Assembly: GCA_036927565.1 (NCBI GenBank)
Contig: JAYESD010000009.1
Coordinates: 166,368,929 to 166,432,928 of the forward strand
Length of the DNA: 64,000 nucleotides
Reading direction: 5' to 3'
Origin: Tuctoria greenei
Lineage: Eukaryota; Streptophyta; Magnoliopsida; Poales; Poaceae
The translations under genes and the position numbers were made by a program. Each line of letters starts with the position of its first letter. Position 1 is the first letter of the stretch. Below the pieces are notes generated by a model. It was given only the letters and a program-made list of their open reading frames with translations, was not told the DNA's origin and did no database searches. This document shows positions 53,834 to 64,000 of this stretch, one piece after another.

Positions 53834-55251
53834 GTAGGTCCGCCCCTGCAGACCTCGTTGGCTCTCTTTCAAAAGCATGCATGCATGTCCGGCCATCATA
53901 CATGATCATGACAAAGCATTAATGCTCGGATAGTCGGACGTGTGGTGTACACGTATTAATTTTCTCGTATGCCGATGAGACGCGTCGAGCCCTTGTGACC
54001 GAGAGGATGCAAACCGCGGTTTGGATTAATCCGGGGCCACCGACCCGTTCATAAGCACGGTTTCCTCTAGCGTCCGATCATGTCCACACGCCCGCTTATA
54101 CGTGTGTTTTCTCTTTTTGTTGAAAGATCGTCTTGTTTGAGGTATGCATGTTAATTTTGTCAAACGCGTGACTGAGGTCTTTTCTATGTCTAACTTGCAT
54201 GCACCCCACCAAACATGCATGTTCAACCAATTAATACGTGTTTAATTTCTCGTTTTGATGATGGATATCGTCAGAGTACGTATATGAGGCCTTGCCGATG
54301 TATGCTACGCCCCAAACATGCATGATCAAGGAGCCTACAACTCTAGACGATATCCAACTTCAAAAAGAGGAATTAGTACACATCAAAAAGAGGAATTAGT
54401 ACAACTCTAGCTAGCTCGGTTCCTCTCTTCTCTTTCGCGTTTTCTGCCCCGCTCGCGCGCCGCCGACCTCACCTTGGAACTCCAATGATAGCTTGCCAAC
54501 TAGGCAAGGATCGATCGATCGGGAGTCCTTTAGCAAAGTTGTTCACAACTTGCTTGCGCACCTTCTCAACCTTTTGTTTCGATGTTTCCTCAACCGGTTG
54601 GGCGGTATTTCGCAGTTTCCCGACGACCACGGGTGAAGCTACCGAGACCCACCGCTACTCCACCGTCTACAAGCCGGAGGAAGCCTCTACAGGCCCCGAC
54701 TTCTATATGGAAAGGTGTGTTATCGCGCCTTAAGCATGCTTACCAAGTTTCAAGCCATGCCATGCCTTGTAGACGTATTTATTGCCAGTTTCCCCGATGA
54801 TAGTTCATACCTATGTCTCTAGGTCATGGATTTAATTCATTTTAATTATACATCTAATAATTCTTGACCATAGTTAGGGGATAGTTTACCTATCTCCCTG
54901 CGAACACTCCAGATCGAAAAGATTTGAAAACCATCGACCAGTGATGACCGATTGAGATAATCGAGTTTTGGTCGCCGCCTGTGAGAAAGCCGCGATTCAC
55001 CGTCGAGCTCCTTGTTTCCAGCAGTTTTTCTCCTTTCCTAGTCCTGGTTCATGATCCTCAAGGCACAAGAAAGCTTTTGGAGGAGAAACCAAGTCGTTTG
55101 AGCTAGAGATAAGGGAGTTCTAACCCTGCCAGAGCTGTGGCCACCGCTGCCGCCATCGCACCGCCGTTTCCAGCCATCGGCAAGCCCCGGGGGCAACACC
55201 GACGTGCTCCACGTGGTGAAAAAACCCCAAGCGGCAAGATTGGCGAAGCTT
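53834..55251. other. Intergenic, no gene seen
   Basis: Between the two direct copies. It has GCATGCATGCAT and a duplicated CAAAAAGAGGAATTAGTACA (54362 and 54384). ORFs here are short and without known domains. Confidence 0.5.
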
Positions 55252-56862
55252 GGCGCACTGGAAAGGCCAGCGGCGAGATCTCCGGCGGCGCCGCGCGCGC
55301 GCCCTCGGCGCGAGGAGGAAGAAAGGGTCTGTGATGTTGGTTTTCTTGTTTCGTGATGTTGTTTTTCTTGTTTTGTAGTATTGTTTTATGTTAATGAACT
55401 CAATGTCATCGTTCCTCTGTTCCATCTGTTATTTTGTTTTCTGTCTGTTATTTAATGAAGTATCGGTTCTATATATTTGTATTCTTTGTTAATGAACGAC
55501 CGTCGCGTACGTGCGTTTTTTTGTTGTCAAGGTTGGATTCGATAGGATCATCCATGTTTTGTATACTGGATCTCGATACATGCTAGTTGGTGTTTCATTG
55601 GATGTACTGGACGATCAAAAAGTTTTTGTTTCGTAGGTTGGATATATTGGACCATCCATGTTGATATTTCATATGATAATATTTATTTATATATTAATTC
55701 TTTATTTTACTAATGTTTATTAATAATATACAAATAATAAATATGACTATCGTTTTTTCAACAAAAAGAGAAAATACTTGTATAACACCATCATCAATTT
55801 AACATGATCGTGGATCGAGGTCTTGCACATGCATGTTACACATAGAACACAAATACGGAGTATGTATATAGAAGTCATTACAAGCACTGTTAACCTAACA
55901 TGATTACCAAGACAACGTTCAAATCACTATTAGGTAAACCAGTCACTACGACTAACGTCGCAAGCATCATTTAGGCGCTTACACGCCGACGACACTGATG
56001 TAGTGTCTTCTGCAAGCTTGTCCAGGTGAACTCAATGAGCTTCCGAGACTTGAATCGGATGCGTTACTATGTCGTGATGACGTGCTTTGCCATCTCGAGA
56101 GGATCGTCTTAGCGACGTCCACATCGTCTTTAGACAACGGACAGACAAGAAAATAACATATGGAATAATAGACGAACAACATTGAGTTCAGTAACATAGA
56201 ACATTACAAAACAAGAGAAATGCCATCATGAAACAAGAAAATCAACATCACAAATCCTCATCAACAATTGATCAATCATGCATGAAATATTTTGTGATTG
56301 AGATAGTAATAATGTTCTATATATGTTGTAAAATATGATAAGTATTAAACTAGACAAATTATAAAATATAAATAGTATTAATGTAATTTTGATAGTATAA
56401 ACAATATAAAAGTATGTATGACATTAATATTTCTATTAGACAAAATGATCTTTAATCTAGTGAACTTGTTTATGTGATACTCTCTCTGTTCCAGAAAAGT
56501 TGTCGTCTTCTTATTCATTTTTGTACTAGAAGACGACAATCTTTTCGAGACAGGGAGTACATAAACAATTTATTGATAATAATACATAAATGAGAAGAAC
56601 ACAAAATTCATCCGATATCAATAAAAAAATATAAAACAAAGCAGTGACAGAGCTTGAGCATAAATAATACTGGTGCCTCACTTATTTCATGTCCAAGTTT
56701 CCATGTAAAATTCAGCAAATTAAGTTGTATTTAAAAGAAAAATTATTTTGATATTGGTGCATGTATCACAGGGCTTTGCTGATATTACGACAGCAAATAA
56801 GGAGCTCATTGGAGGCTTCAAAGACATCAAATACAGGACTGTTGGAACCGTCAGCAGGGTGG
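55252..56862. repeat. 1.6-kb direct duplication, second copy
   Basis: See 52035-53668. It lacks the CCCCGCCGCCACGG piece of the first copy near 55295 and is a few bases shorter. It ends where GGCGG-type CACTA repeats begin. Confidence 0.85.
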
Positions 56863-57083
56863 TCCTTATATAGACGTCGGTTTTTCACAGGCGGTTTTTA
56901 ACTTTATCTCAGGCGGGTTTTACTTACCAACCGCCTAAAAAGATATTTAATCAAGAATATTAATTAAGAAGTAAATATCTTCACAGGCTGTTGGTACTTA
57001 ATAACCGCGAAGATAATGCCACCTGAACAAAATATTTTTAAAACTTGTATAGCTGATATTGTAATATTTTGGTAAATATCAAA

Positions 57084-57506
57084 TTAATTTCCTAAAACTA
57101 CACTACGGCCCCGCCTCATCCCTCCTCTCCACCACCTTCTCAAACCACGCCAAGCGGTCCTCCTCCGACTCCTCGTCGTCGTCGTCGTCGTCGTCACCAT
57201 GGTGGTGGTCGCCGTCGTCGTCGCCATCATCGGAGGACGACTCGTCGTCATCAACGTCATCATCGTGTCGTCATCATCATCATCATCATCCTCCTCCTCC
57301 TCCTCCTCCTCCTCCTCCTCCGGCGATGATGCAGCAGGAGAGTGGGTCGGCTGCTCCGGCTGAGCCGATTGCTCCGGCTGTACCGGTGGCTCCGGCTGCA
57401 CCGGTGGTGGAACGCGCTGGTCGTTATTCACCCTCTCGGGGGAGCTGCAGCGTATCCGCTTGCAGGGTGGCTGCCTCGGCGGGCTAGGAGGCGGAAGGTT
57501 GGCCAT
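57084..57506 (-). pseudogene. Orphan gene family, copy 2, with the helical core deleted
   Basis: The ATG (57504-57506), start peptide (MANLPPPSPPRQPPCKRIRC), TATA box and upstream 150 bp are close to copy 1. After RVNNDQ the sequence jumps to RVPPPVQPEPPVQP, so about 80 residues of the core are missing (junction near 57415 on the plus strand). In the Asp/Glu tail a length change in the triplet run moves the frame to Met/Thr-rich codons. It then reads through to TAG/TGA near 57084. Probably not functional as the full protein. Confidence 0.6.
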
Positions 57507-57840
57507 GGCTATGGTGGTTCGTCGGCGCTGGGCTAGGAGATGGAACGATGGAAGAAGAAGAAAGGAGTGCAAAAGTTCAGTGCTTGTACATAACCGACGA
57601 CGCGCCTTATATATGGTCTGCGGAGCGGTTCGTTTCCCGCGCATTGAACTTTGCACAATTAAACCACTGTGGAAGACGATGTTCAGAGATCCTTCCGTCT
57701 CTCTTGTATCCATGTGGAACTTCGCGCACGCGTCCCTGCACCACGGCTTCTTAACTTCTCCGCAGACCTCGTGCGGCGCGTCAGTTAATTAACATCTTCT
57801 CAGGCTGTTAATTATCATCTTGTAGTTTCAAAAATGTTTA

Positions 57841-59400
57841 TCTCAGGCGGGTATTACTTACCAACCGTCTGAGATAATTCCCGATACTGTTCTTCAGTTT
57901 CCTTATCCCTTGCTTCTTTTTTATTTAGATTCCAATATAAATACTCAAACACGTTTAGATTCTGCAAATTGTGTCCAAATTCTATGATTCTTTCTTCTAC
58001 ATTTGTATAAAATTAACATCTACCACCTGAACAAAATATTTTTAAAACTTGTATAGCTGACATTGTAATGTTTTGGTAAATATCAAATTAATTTCTACTC
58101 ACATATTATTCACATTTGTGTATCTCATAAAAAAGTTCATTCACTCAAAATTATTGGTATGAACATATTTGTATAATTTATACATGTATGAATTTTTTTA
58201 AAAGCATTCCAACATGTCAAACTTCAAATTATCCACCATTCTAACTAAATGCTCATATACATATGAGGCATTCATCAAATTATGAACACACATTGATTCA
58301 AAAAAATTTAAAAAAATCTGAAAAAAATCATAGAGGTTGGTATGATGAGTAAAAATGTCCACTGAAAAAATAAATGAAAAAAGCATTATATTCATCAAGA
58401 TAGAAAAATGAAAAATAGCATTTGTTGTATGTTTTTTATGTTCTGACCAATTTCAAAGGATTTATGAAGTGCAATTTAATGGTAACATTTACTTATCAAT
58501 AATATTACAAGAAAGTGGATTTTTGCCTTTTTAAAGGACCACACTTAATCAAGAATATTAATTAAGAAGAAGTAAATATCTTCAGAGACGGTTGGTAATT
58601 ACCAACCGCCTGAGAATATGTTTATCTTTGGCGGGTATAACTTACCAACCGACTGAGATAATTCCCGATACTATTCTTCAGTTTCCTTATCCCTTGCTTC
58701 TTTTTTATTTAGATTCTAATATAAATACTCAAACATGTTTAGATTCTGCAAATTGTGTCCAAATTCGATGATTCTTTCTTCTACATTTGTATAAAATTAA
58801 CATCTACCACCTGAACAAAATATTTTTAAAACTTGTATAGCTGACATTGTAATGTTTTGGTAAATATCAAATTAATTTCTACTCACATATTATTCACATT
58901 TGTGTATCTCATAAAAAATGTTCCTTCACTCAAAATTGTTGGTATGAACATATTTGTATAATTTATACATGTATGAATTTTTTTAATTTTTTTAAAAGCA
59001 TTCCAACATATCAAACTTCAAATTATCCACCATTCTAACTAAATGCTCATATACATATGAGGCATTCATCAAATTATGAACACACATTGATTCAAAATTT
59101 TTTAAAAAAATCTGAAAAAAATCATAGAGGTTGGTATGATGAGTAAAAATGTCCACTGAAAAAATAAATGAAAAAAGCATTATATTCATCAAGATAGAAA
59201 AATGAAAAATAGCATTTGTTGTATGTTTTTTATGTTCTGACCAATTTCAAAGGATATATGAAGTGCAATTTAATGGTAACCTTTACTTATCAATAATATT
59301 ACAAGAAAGTGGATTTTTGCCTTTTTAAAGAACCACACTTAATCAAGAATATTAATTAAGAAGAAGTAAATATCTTCACAGCCGGTTGGTACTTAATAAC
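57841..59400. repeat. Two tandem copies of a 790-bp CACTA subterminal block
   Basis: 57841-58620 and 58627-59400 are close copies (GATAATTCCCGATACT in both at 57873 and 58656; small minus ORFs at 58198 and 58992 are identical in most residues). A third, partial copy is at 56990-57095, broken off by the orphan gene copy 2. No gene. Confidence 0.8.
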
Positions 59401-59738
59401 CGCCTGAGAAGATGTTTATCTTAGACGGGTATTACTTACCAACCTCTGAGATAATCTTCTTCTCAGACGTGTTTTAATTAACGATGAACACACTACACAT
59501 TCATTCATTCACACAGTTGAAGAACACACAAGATACTCATTCATTAACAATATTCAATCACACATCTCACAAAAGAACACACAAGATGCACAATATTTAC
59601 ACAAGAACACACAAGATACACAAGTAATATTAAATCACATAGATGAACAAAGATAGATTTCATTCATTAACAATATTTACAAAACAGAAGCAACTAAAAA
59701 CAACAAAGAGAAAAACTAATTAAATCCTACTCCTACTC

Positions 59739-60149
59739 CTACTCCTCCTCCTCCTCGTCGTCCTCCGGCAGCGACTCCGGCACCGGTGCAACAGGAGACA
59801 GGGCCGGCTGCACCGGCTGCACCGGCGGTGTAACCGCGAGGTTGCTAGCCGTCGCCTCCACCAGCGTTCTACGGCCCTCGGGGCCAAGAACCTGGGCCAT
59901 CGTCGCGAACAGAATGTCGAGACGATCAGCCACCCCCGTGAGGGCGTAGAGGTAGTGGCCCATGGTACCCATTCCAGTATACTCTGGAAGGGTACCCATC
60001 CCCAAGGCACTCATGGCGCGAGACGTATTGTTGTACGCCTCTCGCGCCATGAGGAGGCGCTGCTCGGTGTTGATCTTCTCGGGGGAGCTGCAACATAGTT
60101 TCTTGCAAGGTGGCTCCCTCGGAGGGCTTGGCGGCGGAAGGTCGGCCAT
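59739..60149 (-). CDS. Orphan gene family, copy 3: full core, short acidic tail (136 aa)
   Basis: The ATG is at 60147-60149 by family alignment. The N-terminus is MADLPPPSPPREPPCKKLCC; the core reads EAYNNTSRAMSALGMGTLPE, HYLYALTGVADRLDIL and TMAQVLGPEGRRTLVEAT. Then PVQPVQPALSPVAPV and a tail of only nine or so acidic residues before TAG at 59739. The Cys of the N-terminal part are kept. Compared with copy 1, the block HYxYALTGVADRLDIL (16 codons) has seven synonymous changes and one Val/Leu change, which is what purifying selection would give. It lies between CACTA subterminal repeats, antisense to ORF1 at 61455. No clear TATA box. Function unknown. Confidence 0.6.
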   Translation of the reverse strand: MADLPPPSPPREPPCKKLCCSSPEKINTEQRLLMAREAYNNTSRAMSALGMGTLPEYTGMGTMGHYLYALTGVADRLDILFATMAQVLGPEGRRTLVEATASNLAVTPPVQPVQPALSPVAPVPESLPEDDEEEEE

Positions 60150-60627
60150 AGTGGTGTTGGGTCGTCGGAGCGGAGGAAGACGAAGAAAACAAGAGGATTC
60201 AAAGTGAGCGATGCGCTTGTGGAGAACTAACGGGTGATCATAGCGCGTCTTTAAGACCGCGCGGAGTGGAAGATGGAGCAGTTGGTTTACCGCACATTGA
60301 AAGGTCGCGTCTTTAAGGCCGCGCGGAGTGGAAGATGGAGCAGTTGGTTTACCGCGCATTGAAAGGTCGCACCTCGGGGAAAAGAAAGGTCGCGCACGGT
60401 CGTCGACACGTCTTCACAGGCGGTTGGTGAGGGGTCTTTATGTTGGCGTTCATCAAATTATGAACACATATTAATTAAGAAGAAGTAAAGATCTTCACAG
60501 GCGGTTGGTAATTAATAACCGTCAAAGATAATTGTATCTTCTCAGGCGGTTGGTAAGTAAAACCCGCCTGAGGTAACAATCTTCTCAGGCAGTCAGTTCT
60601 TAAAATCCGTCTAAGAAAATGGGAGTC
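60150..60627. repeat. Subterminal repeats upstream of the CACTA ORF1
   Basis: A 60-bp direct repeat (GCGTCTTTAAG, CCGCGCGGAGTGGAAGATGG; 60244 and 60307) lies next to orphan gene copy 3. Then come three inverted GGCGG/CCGCC motifs between 60410 and 60610 (CTTCACAGGCGGTTGGT, AAAACCCGCCTGAGG). Confidence 0.7.
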
Positions 60628-60635
60628 TATATATA
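60628..60635 (+). promoter_or_regulatory. TATA box of the CACTA ORF1 gene
   Basis: TATATATA at 60628-60635 directly follows the last subterminal repeat. A start about 30 bp on would give a leader with three 56-69 bp repeats (CGCCCTCGTCACTTCCAGG at 60722, 60791 and 60847) and an intron (60907-61447, GTAAAC ... TTATTAG). Confidence 0.55.
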
Positions 60636-61454
60636 CCCCTCGGCAGCATTGGAAAAACCTAACCCGGGCGAAACACTTAGACGCCGTTAGGCTGCCAAAA
60701 TTTCGTTTGCCGCCAAGTGTTCGCCCTCGTCACTTCCAGGTACGCCACCGAGCTCCACCGACGCCGAGCTTCGCCGTCGCCACCGAGCTTCGCCCTCGTC
60801 ACTTCCAGGTACTCCGAGCGAAGCCATTGCCGTCGCCGCCGAGCTTCGCCCTCGTCACTTCCAGGTACGCCGAGCGAAGCCATTGCCGTCGCCGCTGAGC
60901 TTCAAGGTAAACCCTAAACCCTTCGACCTTCCATACGCCTTCGAAAAACTGTCAAGTTCGGTGGCATCTTTGGTTAGGGTTTGGTGGGTAGGCATCATTG
61001 GGTTGTCGGTGTACTTCCATCAATTCTACGCAGCAGCAGTTCCAGCAACCCAATGTCCTCACCTGACCGGAATTCGAATACGTAATGAACTGGAATATTC
61101 ATGGTGACTCACACTCGATACACAAAATGAGTTAGGTTGAGGGGGTAACTGCAATGAGAACTCTATTGGAAGTAGGTGTGTCCATCTTCTAGCGGTGCTG
61201 GATGTCAAACATATGATGTGTCACTCAAATACGTAGGATTATGATTATAATGGCCATATTGGCACAATTGAACGAAATTAGTGGCTACGATTTGCATTTT
61301 TTAGTACAATGGTCAAATTGAAATACATGAACACGTACAATAAACATATATGTATCTTATCAAATCCTAGAATGCTTCCATCTTTTTCTTCATGCAACAC
61401 TTCATGTAGAGTTAATATGCCATTTATTTGATTTTTTGTCTTATTAGATCTAGC

Positions 61455-63917
61455 ATGGAAAGCCCTATGAAGACTGGTTCTGATAGTAACAACAAAGAAG
61501 ACAATATGGAGTTTACTGACTCCAGCAGTTCAGGCTCCTATCACAGTCCTTCGGATCCTTTTCCGAATATAAAAATTAAAAAGACTTCAGTAGATCTAGA
61601 CCCGGAATATGATCCTGCCGACGAGGTATGGATCACGAATCTTAACTTCAGCAATTCAAGTTAATGTTGGTTGTCAAGTATACGAAGTCTTATAATTTTT
61701 TTCTACCTAGATTAATCGCGAAGACAATGAGGTGACATCAGCTCCTAAAACCGCAGAAGGTTCTCCAATGGATGAATCATCAGCTTCACTCAAGCGGAAA
61801 CGAGGGCAACGAGGTCCCAATAAAGGTCCATTGGACCCCATCATGTACATAACAAGGGTCGGTACAGGTGGGCTTCCCCAAGAACCACTAGATTCAGTTA
61901 CCAAGTACCATAATGCATGCAGTTTTCTTGTTAGGGAGGTTGTGTCGATCACAACCGAGAATTGGAGGAAATTACCCGAGCAGACCAAGAATGAGTTGTG
62001 GGAAAAGATAAAGAAACAATTCAAGTTCCTGAAAGGCACAGAAGAAGCTGTAAAGAAAGCAACATTGGTCTCTTGTGGCAAGAAGTTTCAATGCTGGAAG
62101 AGTGAAATGAATGCTTATGTTAAGGCTGATAAGGTCCCTAGCCCGAGGAAGATGGAAAAAATCACACAAGCTCAGTGGCAAGAGTTTGTTCGTCAAAAGA
62201 CCACACTTGATGCTAAAGCTCTAAGTGCAACTAGGCCAGAGCTTGCAAAAAAGAACAAATACCATCATCACTTGGGGTCTGCCGGATATGCCCCCAAAGT
62301 CCAGAAATGGAATAAGATATTAGACGAAATTACCAGTAAGGGAAATCCTCACCCATTAGGGTGCGATGAGCGAACTCAACGCTGGGTCTTTGCTCGGTCA
62401 GGTTTGACCAGCGAGGGAAAACTTGAAAAGCCCGACTCTCTGAATGAAGTAGAGGATAAAATGAAAGAAGTAATTGAAAAGCAACAGAAGGGTCTCTTCA
62501 AGCCGAAGAGGGAGAATGACCAACTTATCGCTATCTTAGGAAACCCTGAACACAGCGGACGGGTTCGAGCGGTCTCTTCTCAAATGTCTTGGCTAGATGG
62601 TTTCCCTAAAGATAAAGACACATATAGAAGACGTGAGAAATTTAAGAAAACACTTGATGAAACGATTGCTCAAAAGGTCAAAGAAAATATGCAAGAAATA
62701 ATGGAACAACTTAGACAATCAGGACAATTAGTGGCACCGAGTACAATGATGGTTCCGGTGCAAAAGGAGCAATTAGTATCTCCAACTGCCTACCCTAGCA
62801 GCGTTGGTTCCGTGCCAGGCTCAGGGTCAGCCCATAAGTTCCCTGTCGATGATATTGCTAACGACAAATCTTGTCGTCTTCTTGTCCCGATAGGCAGAGC
62901 AGGGAACAAAACCAAACAGGTTGCCACTACTATGGCAAAGCCTGATCGTGACTTCAACGGGAATCCACTTCTATTGTATTATGCTGTGGTGCAAGTTCTT
63001 CAGATCATTGATAATGATTATGAAGATTATGAAATAGACCACGTCACACCTGAGGGGATCGCGACTCTGGGGCAGGCTATCAACCAATTAATCCTTTGGC
63101 ACCGACGCGATATCGTGTTGGATGATGAGCCAATTTCTAGCACCGTCACATCTCCAAATACTGCAACCCCATCTTCTAAGGCAAAAGTGCATGAAGATCC
63201 ACTCCCAGTCCGGGAAGATCCACTCCCCCTATGTCTTAGCAAGGATGATATCCAAGAGCAACATGTTGGACAACAACTTCAAGCAGTACCAGAACAAGCT
63301 TTTGCTAGTAAAGAGCAACCAGTTGAGCAACATCTTGAAGTAGTACTAGAGCCAACTGCTGGGAGTAAAGAGCAATCAGTTGAACAACAGGTTCAACAAC
63401 AAGCCAGTGTCCAACTTCCAACGACTACTCCTCGATCATCAGTGCCTATCAAAGTTAGCTCATACGAAATTAATAAACCTTCATCAGAAGTGTCAAAGTA
63501 TTTGGAAGCTATGAAGGAAAATATTAGAAAATCGAGTGCATCTCGTTCTTCTCATGAGCCAGCATTAGAAGATATCGAGGAGTGGGAAGAAGACGGTGTC
63601 ATGTATAATCGGCGGACGGCTTTAGTTAAACCAGGAGTTCCAATATACAAGCTTGAGGATGTTCCTCCTAAATTTGAGAATGGAAAGCCGTTCATGACAT
63701 CCGTACAACTTAGCAAACAACCCGTCCAGCTCAGAAGAATGCATGAGTGGTACATCACTGCCAGCACAAAATATGGTCTTAATTGCGTCACATTTCGTAT
63801 TCCAAAAGAAGCATTCTGGAGCACTGGAGTAGATAAACGAGTCATTTTATTTGAAGAGCTGCATTCCCTTTTCCATCGGGGCATGCTCGAAATCAACCTG
63901 CTGCTCGTCTGGTGCTT
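61455..63917 (+). CDS. CACTA ORF1 (TnpA/Transposase_24-like) with DUF8039-like domain, continues beyond the window
   Basis: Exon A is 61455-61625 (ATG at 61455, Ser/Asp-rich); intron 61626-61710 (GTATGG ... CTACCTAG); exon B 61711-63917. Exon B ends at a strong donor GTAAGTG at 63918, so the in-frame TAA at 63919-63921 lies in the next intron. From exon B: RKRGQRGPNKGPLDP, SMARTly conserved CACTA words GCDERTQRWVFARSGLTS and LGNPEHSGRVRAVSSQMSW at about residues 280-350, a basic helix, then CRLLVPIGRAG ... TLGQAINQLILW (DUF8039-like) near 430-510. A Gln/Glu/Pro-rich linker follows, then FEELHSLFHRGMLEINLLL. These proteins bind CACTA ends and help TNP2. No stops or frameshifts are seen, so the element may be recent. 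The C-terminal part is off-window. Confidence 0.85.
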
Positions 63918-64000
63918 GTAAGTGCTCTAATATTTTGTATTTGCTTTTCTTACTACACACATACACATTTCATGAGATTATAACAATTCTGGACTTCTTC
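63918..64000 (+). other. Start of an intron of the CACTA ORF1 gene
   Basis: GTAAGTG followed by T-rich sequence; runs past the window edge. Confidence 0.6.

Larger units (their letters stand above)
56863..64000 (+). mobile_element. CACTA element with GGCGG/CCGCC subterminal repeats, open to the right
   Basis: Repeats such as TCTCAGGCGGGT, ACTTACCAACCGCCTGAGA and their reverse occur at 56895-56945, 57840-57875, 58580-58655, 59380-59470 and 60410-60610. They pair as palindromes around a short spacer, as in CACTA subterminal regions. A CACTA ORF1 gene follows on the plus strand. I see no CACTA-type terminus at 56863, so the left border is only where the duplicated DNA ends. The rest, including TNP2, should lie right of the window. 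Confidence 0.65.

Noticed and set aside
52035..56862. The two 1.6-kb direct copies as LTRs of one retrotransposon
   Set aside because: No TG/CA ends, no primer site or purine tract next to them, and no element genes between them.
57098..57106. CACTACGGC as a CACTA terminus
   Set aside because: It lies in the 3' end of orphan gene copy 2 and the matching place in copy 1 is homologous coding DNA, not a terminus.
58198..59192. Two near-identical 66-residue minus-strand ORFs
   Set aside because: They exist because a 790-bp AT-rich CACTA block is duplicated; composition is noncoding-like.

Overview
This is a plant nuclear window, almost certainly from a grass (Poaceae). The evidence is a Tat-lineage Ty3/gypsy element with a PF04195-type antisense gene, Sirevirus-like copia LTRs, several CACTA elements, Stowaway-like MITEs, an intact CC-NBS-LRR gene and a grass-type F-box gene. 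Most of the 64 kb is nested, decayed transposable-element DNA. I see no rRNA, tRNA or CRISPR.

Layout. (1) 1-11304: a minus-strand Ty3/gypsy element, right LTR at 10459-11304, cut by the left window edge. It carries a broken gag-pol and a convergent plus-strand accessory gene. It sits inside (2) 11305-14932, a minus-strand Ty1/copia element with a 125-bp LTR whose RT half must lie left of the window. (3) 15385-18957: an intact CC-NBS-LRR gene on the minus strand, followed upstream by a 1.1-1.3 kb segment present three times (19098-22495). (4) 23239-23740: a short hAT-like element with an 8-bp target duplication. (5) 24400-32952: Sirevirus-like copia pieces, including an LTR flanked by a polypurine tract on one side and a primer binding site on the other, and a decayed CACTA transposase fragment between the pieces. 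(6) 32953 to about 41170: a CACTA element with a clear left terminus, a 71-bp tandem array, several MITEs and a dead TNP2-type transposase. (7) 41350-45684: a 28-bp minisatellite, a broken DUF4283/zinc-knuckle gene, palindromic MITEs with a 9-bp target duplication, and a two-exon F-box gene (44690-45684). (8) 46591-56862: direct and inverted duplications, interrupted by a young internally deleted copia element (47684-50219, TSD GACAC). (9) 56863 to the right edge: a CACTA element with GGCGG/CCGCC subterminal repeats and its ORF1 (61455-63917, continuing off-window).

The most interesting signal is a small gene family of three minus-strand copies (51081-51719, 57084-57506, 59739-60149) starting M-A-[ND]-LPPPSP and ending in an acidic tail. 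I do not recognise it. Two full copies differ mostly at synonymous sites over their best conserved block, which argues for real protein constraint. One copy sits in the spacer of an inverted repeat. The other two lie inside CACTA terminal DNA, antisense to the transposon ORF1.

The genes likely to be functional host genes are the NBS-LRR (immune receptor), the F-box gene and possibly the orphan family. The CACTA ORF1 at the right edge is open and may be active. The rest is decayed mobile DNA in which nearly all stop codons look like cytosine deamination.
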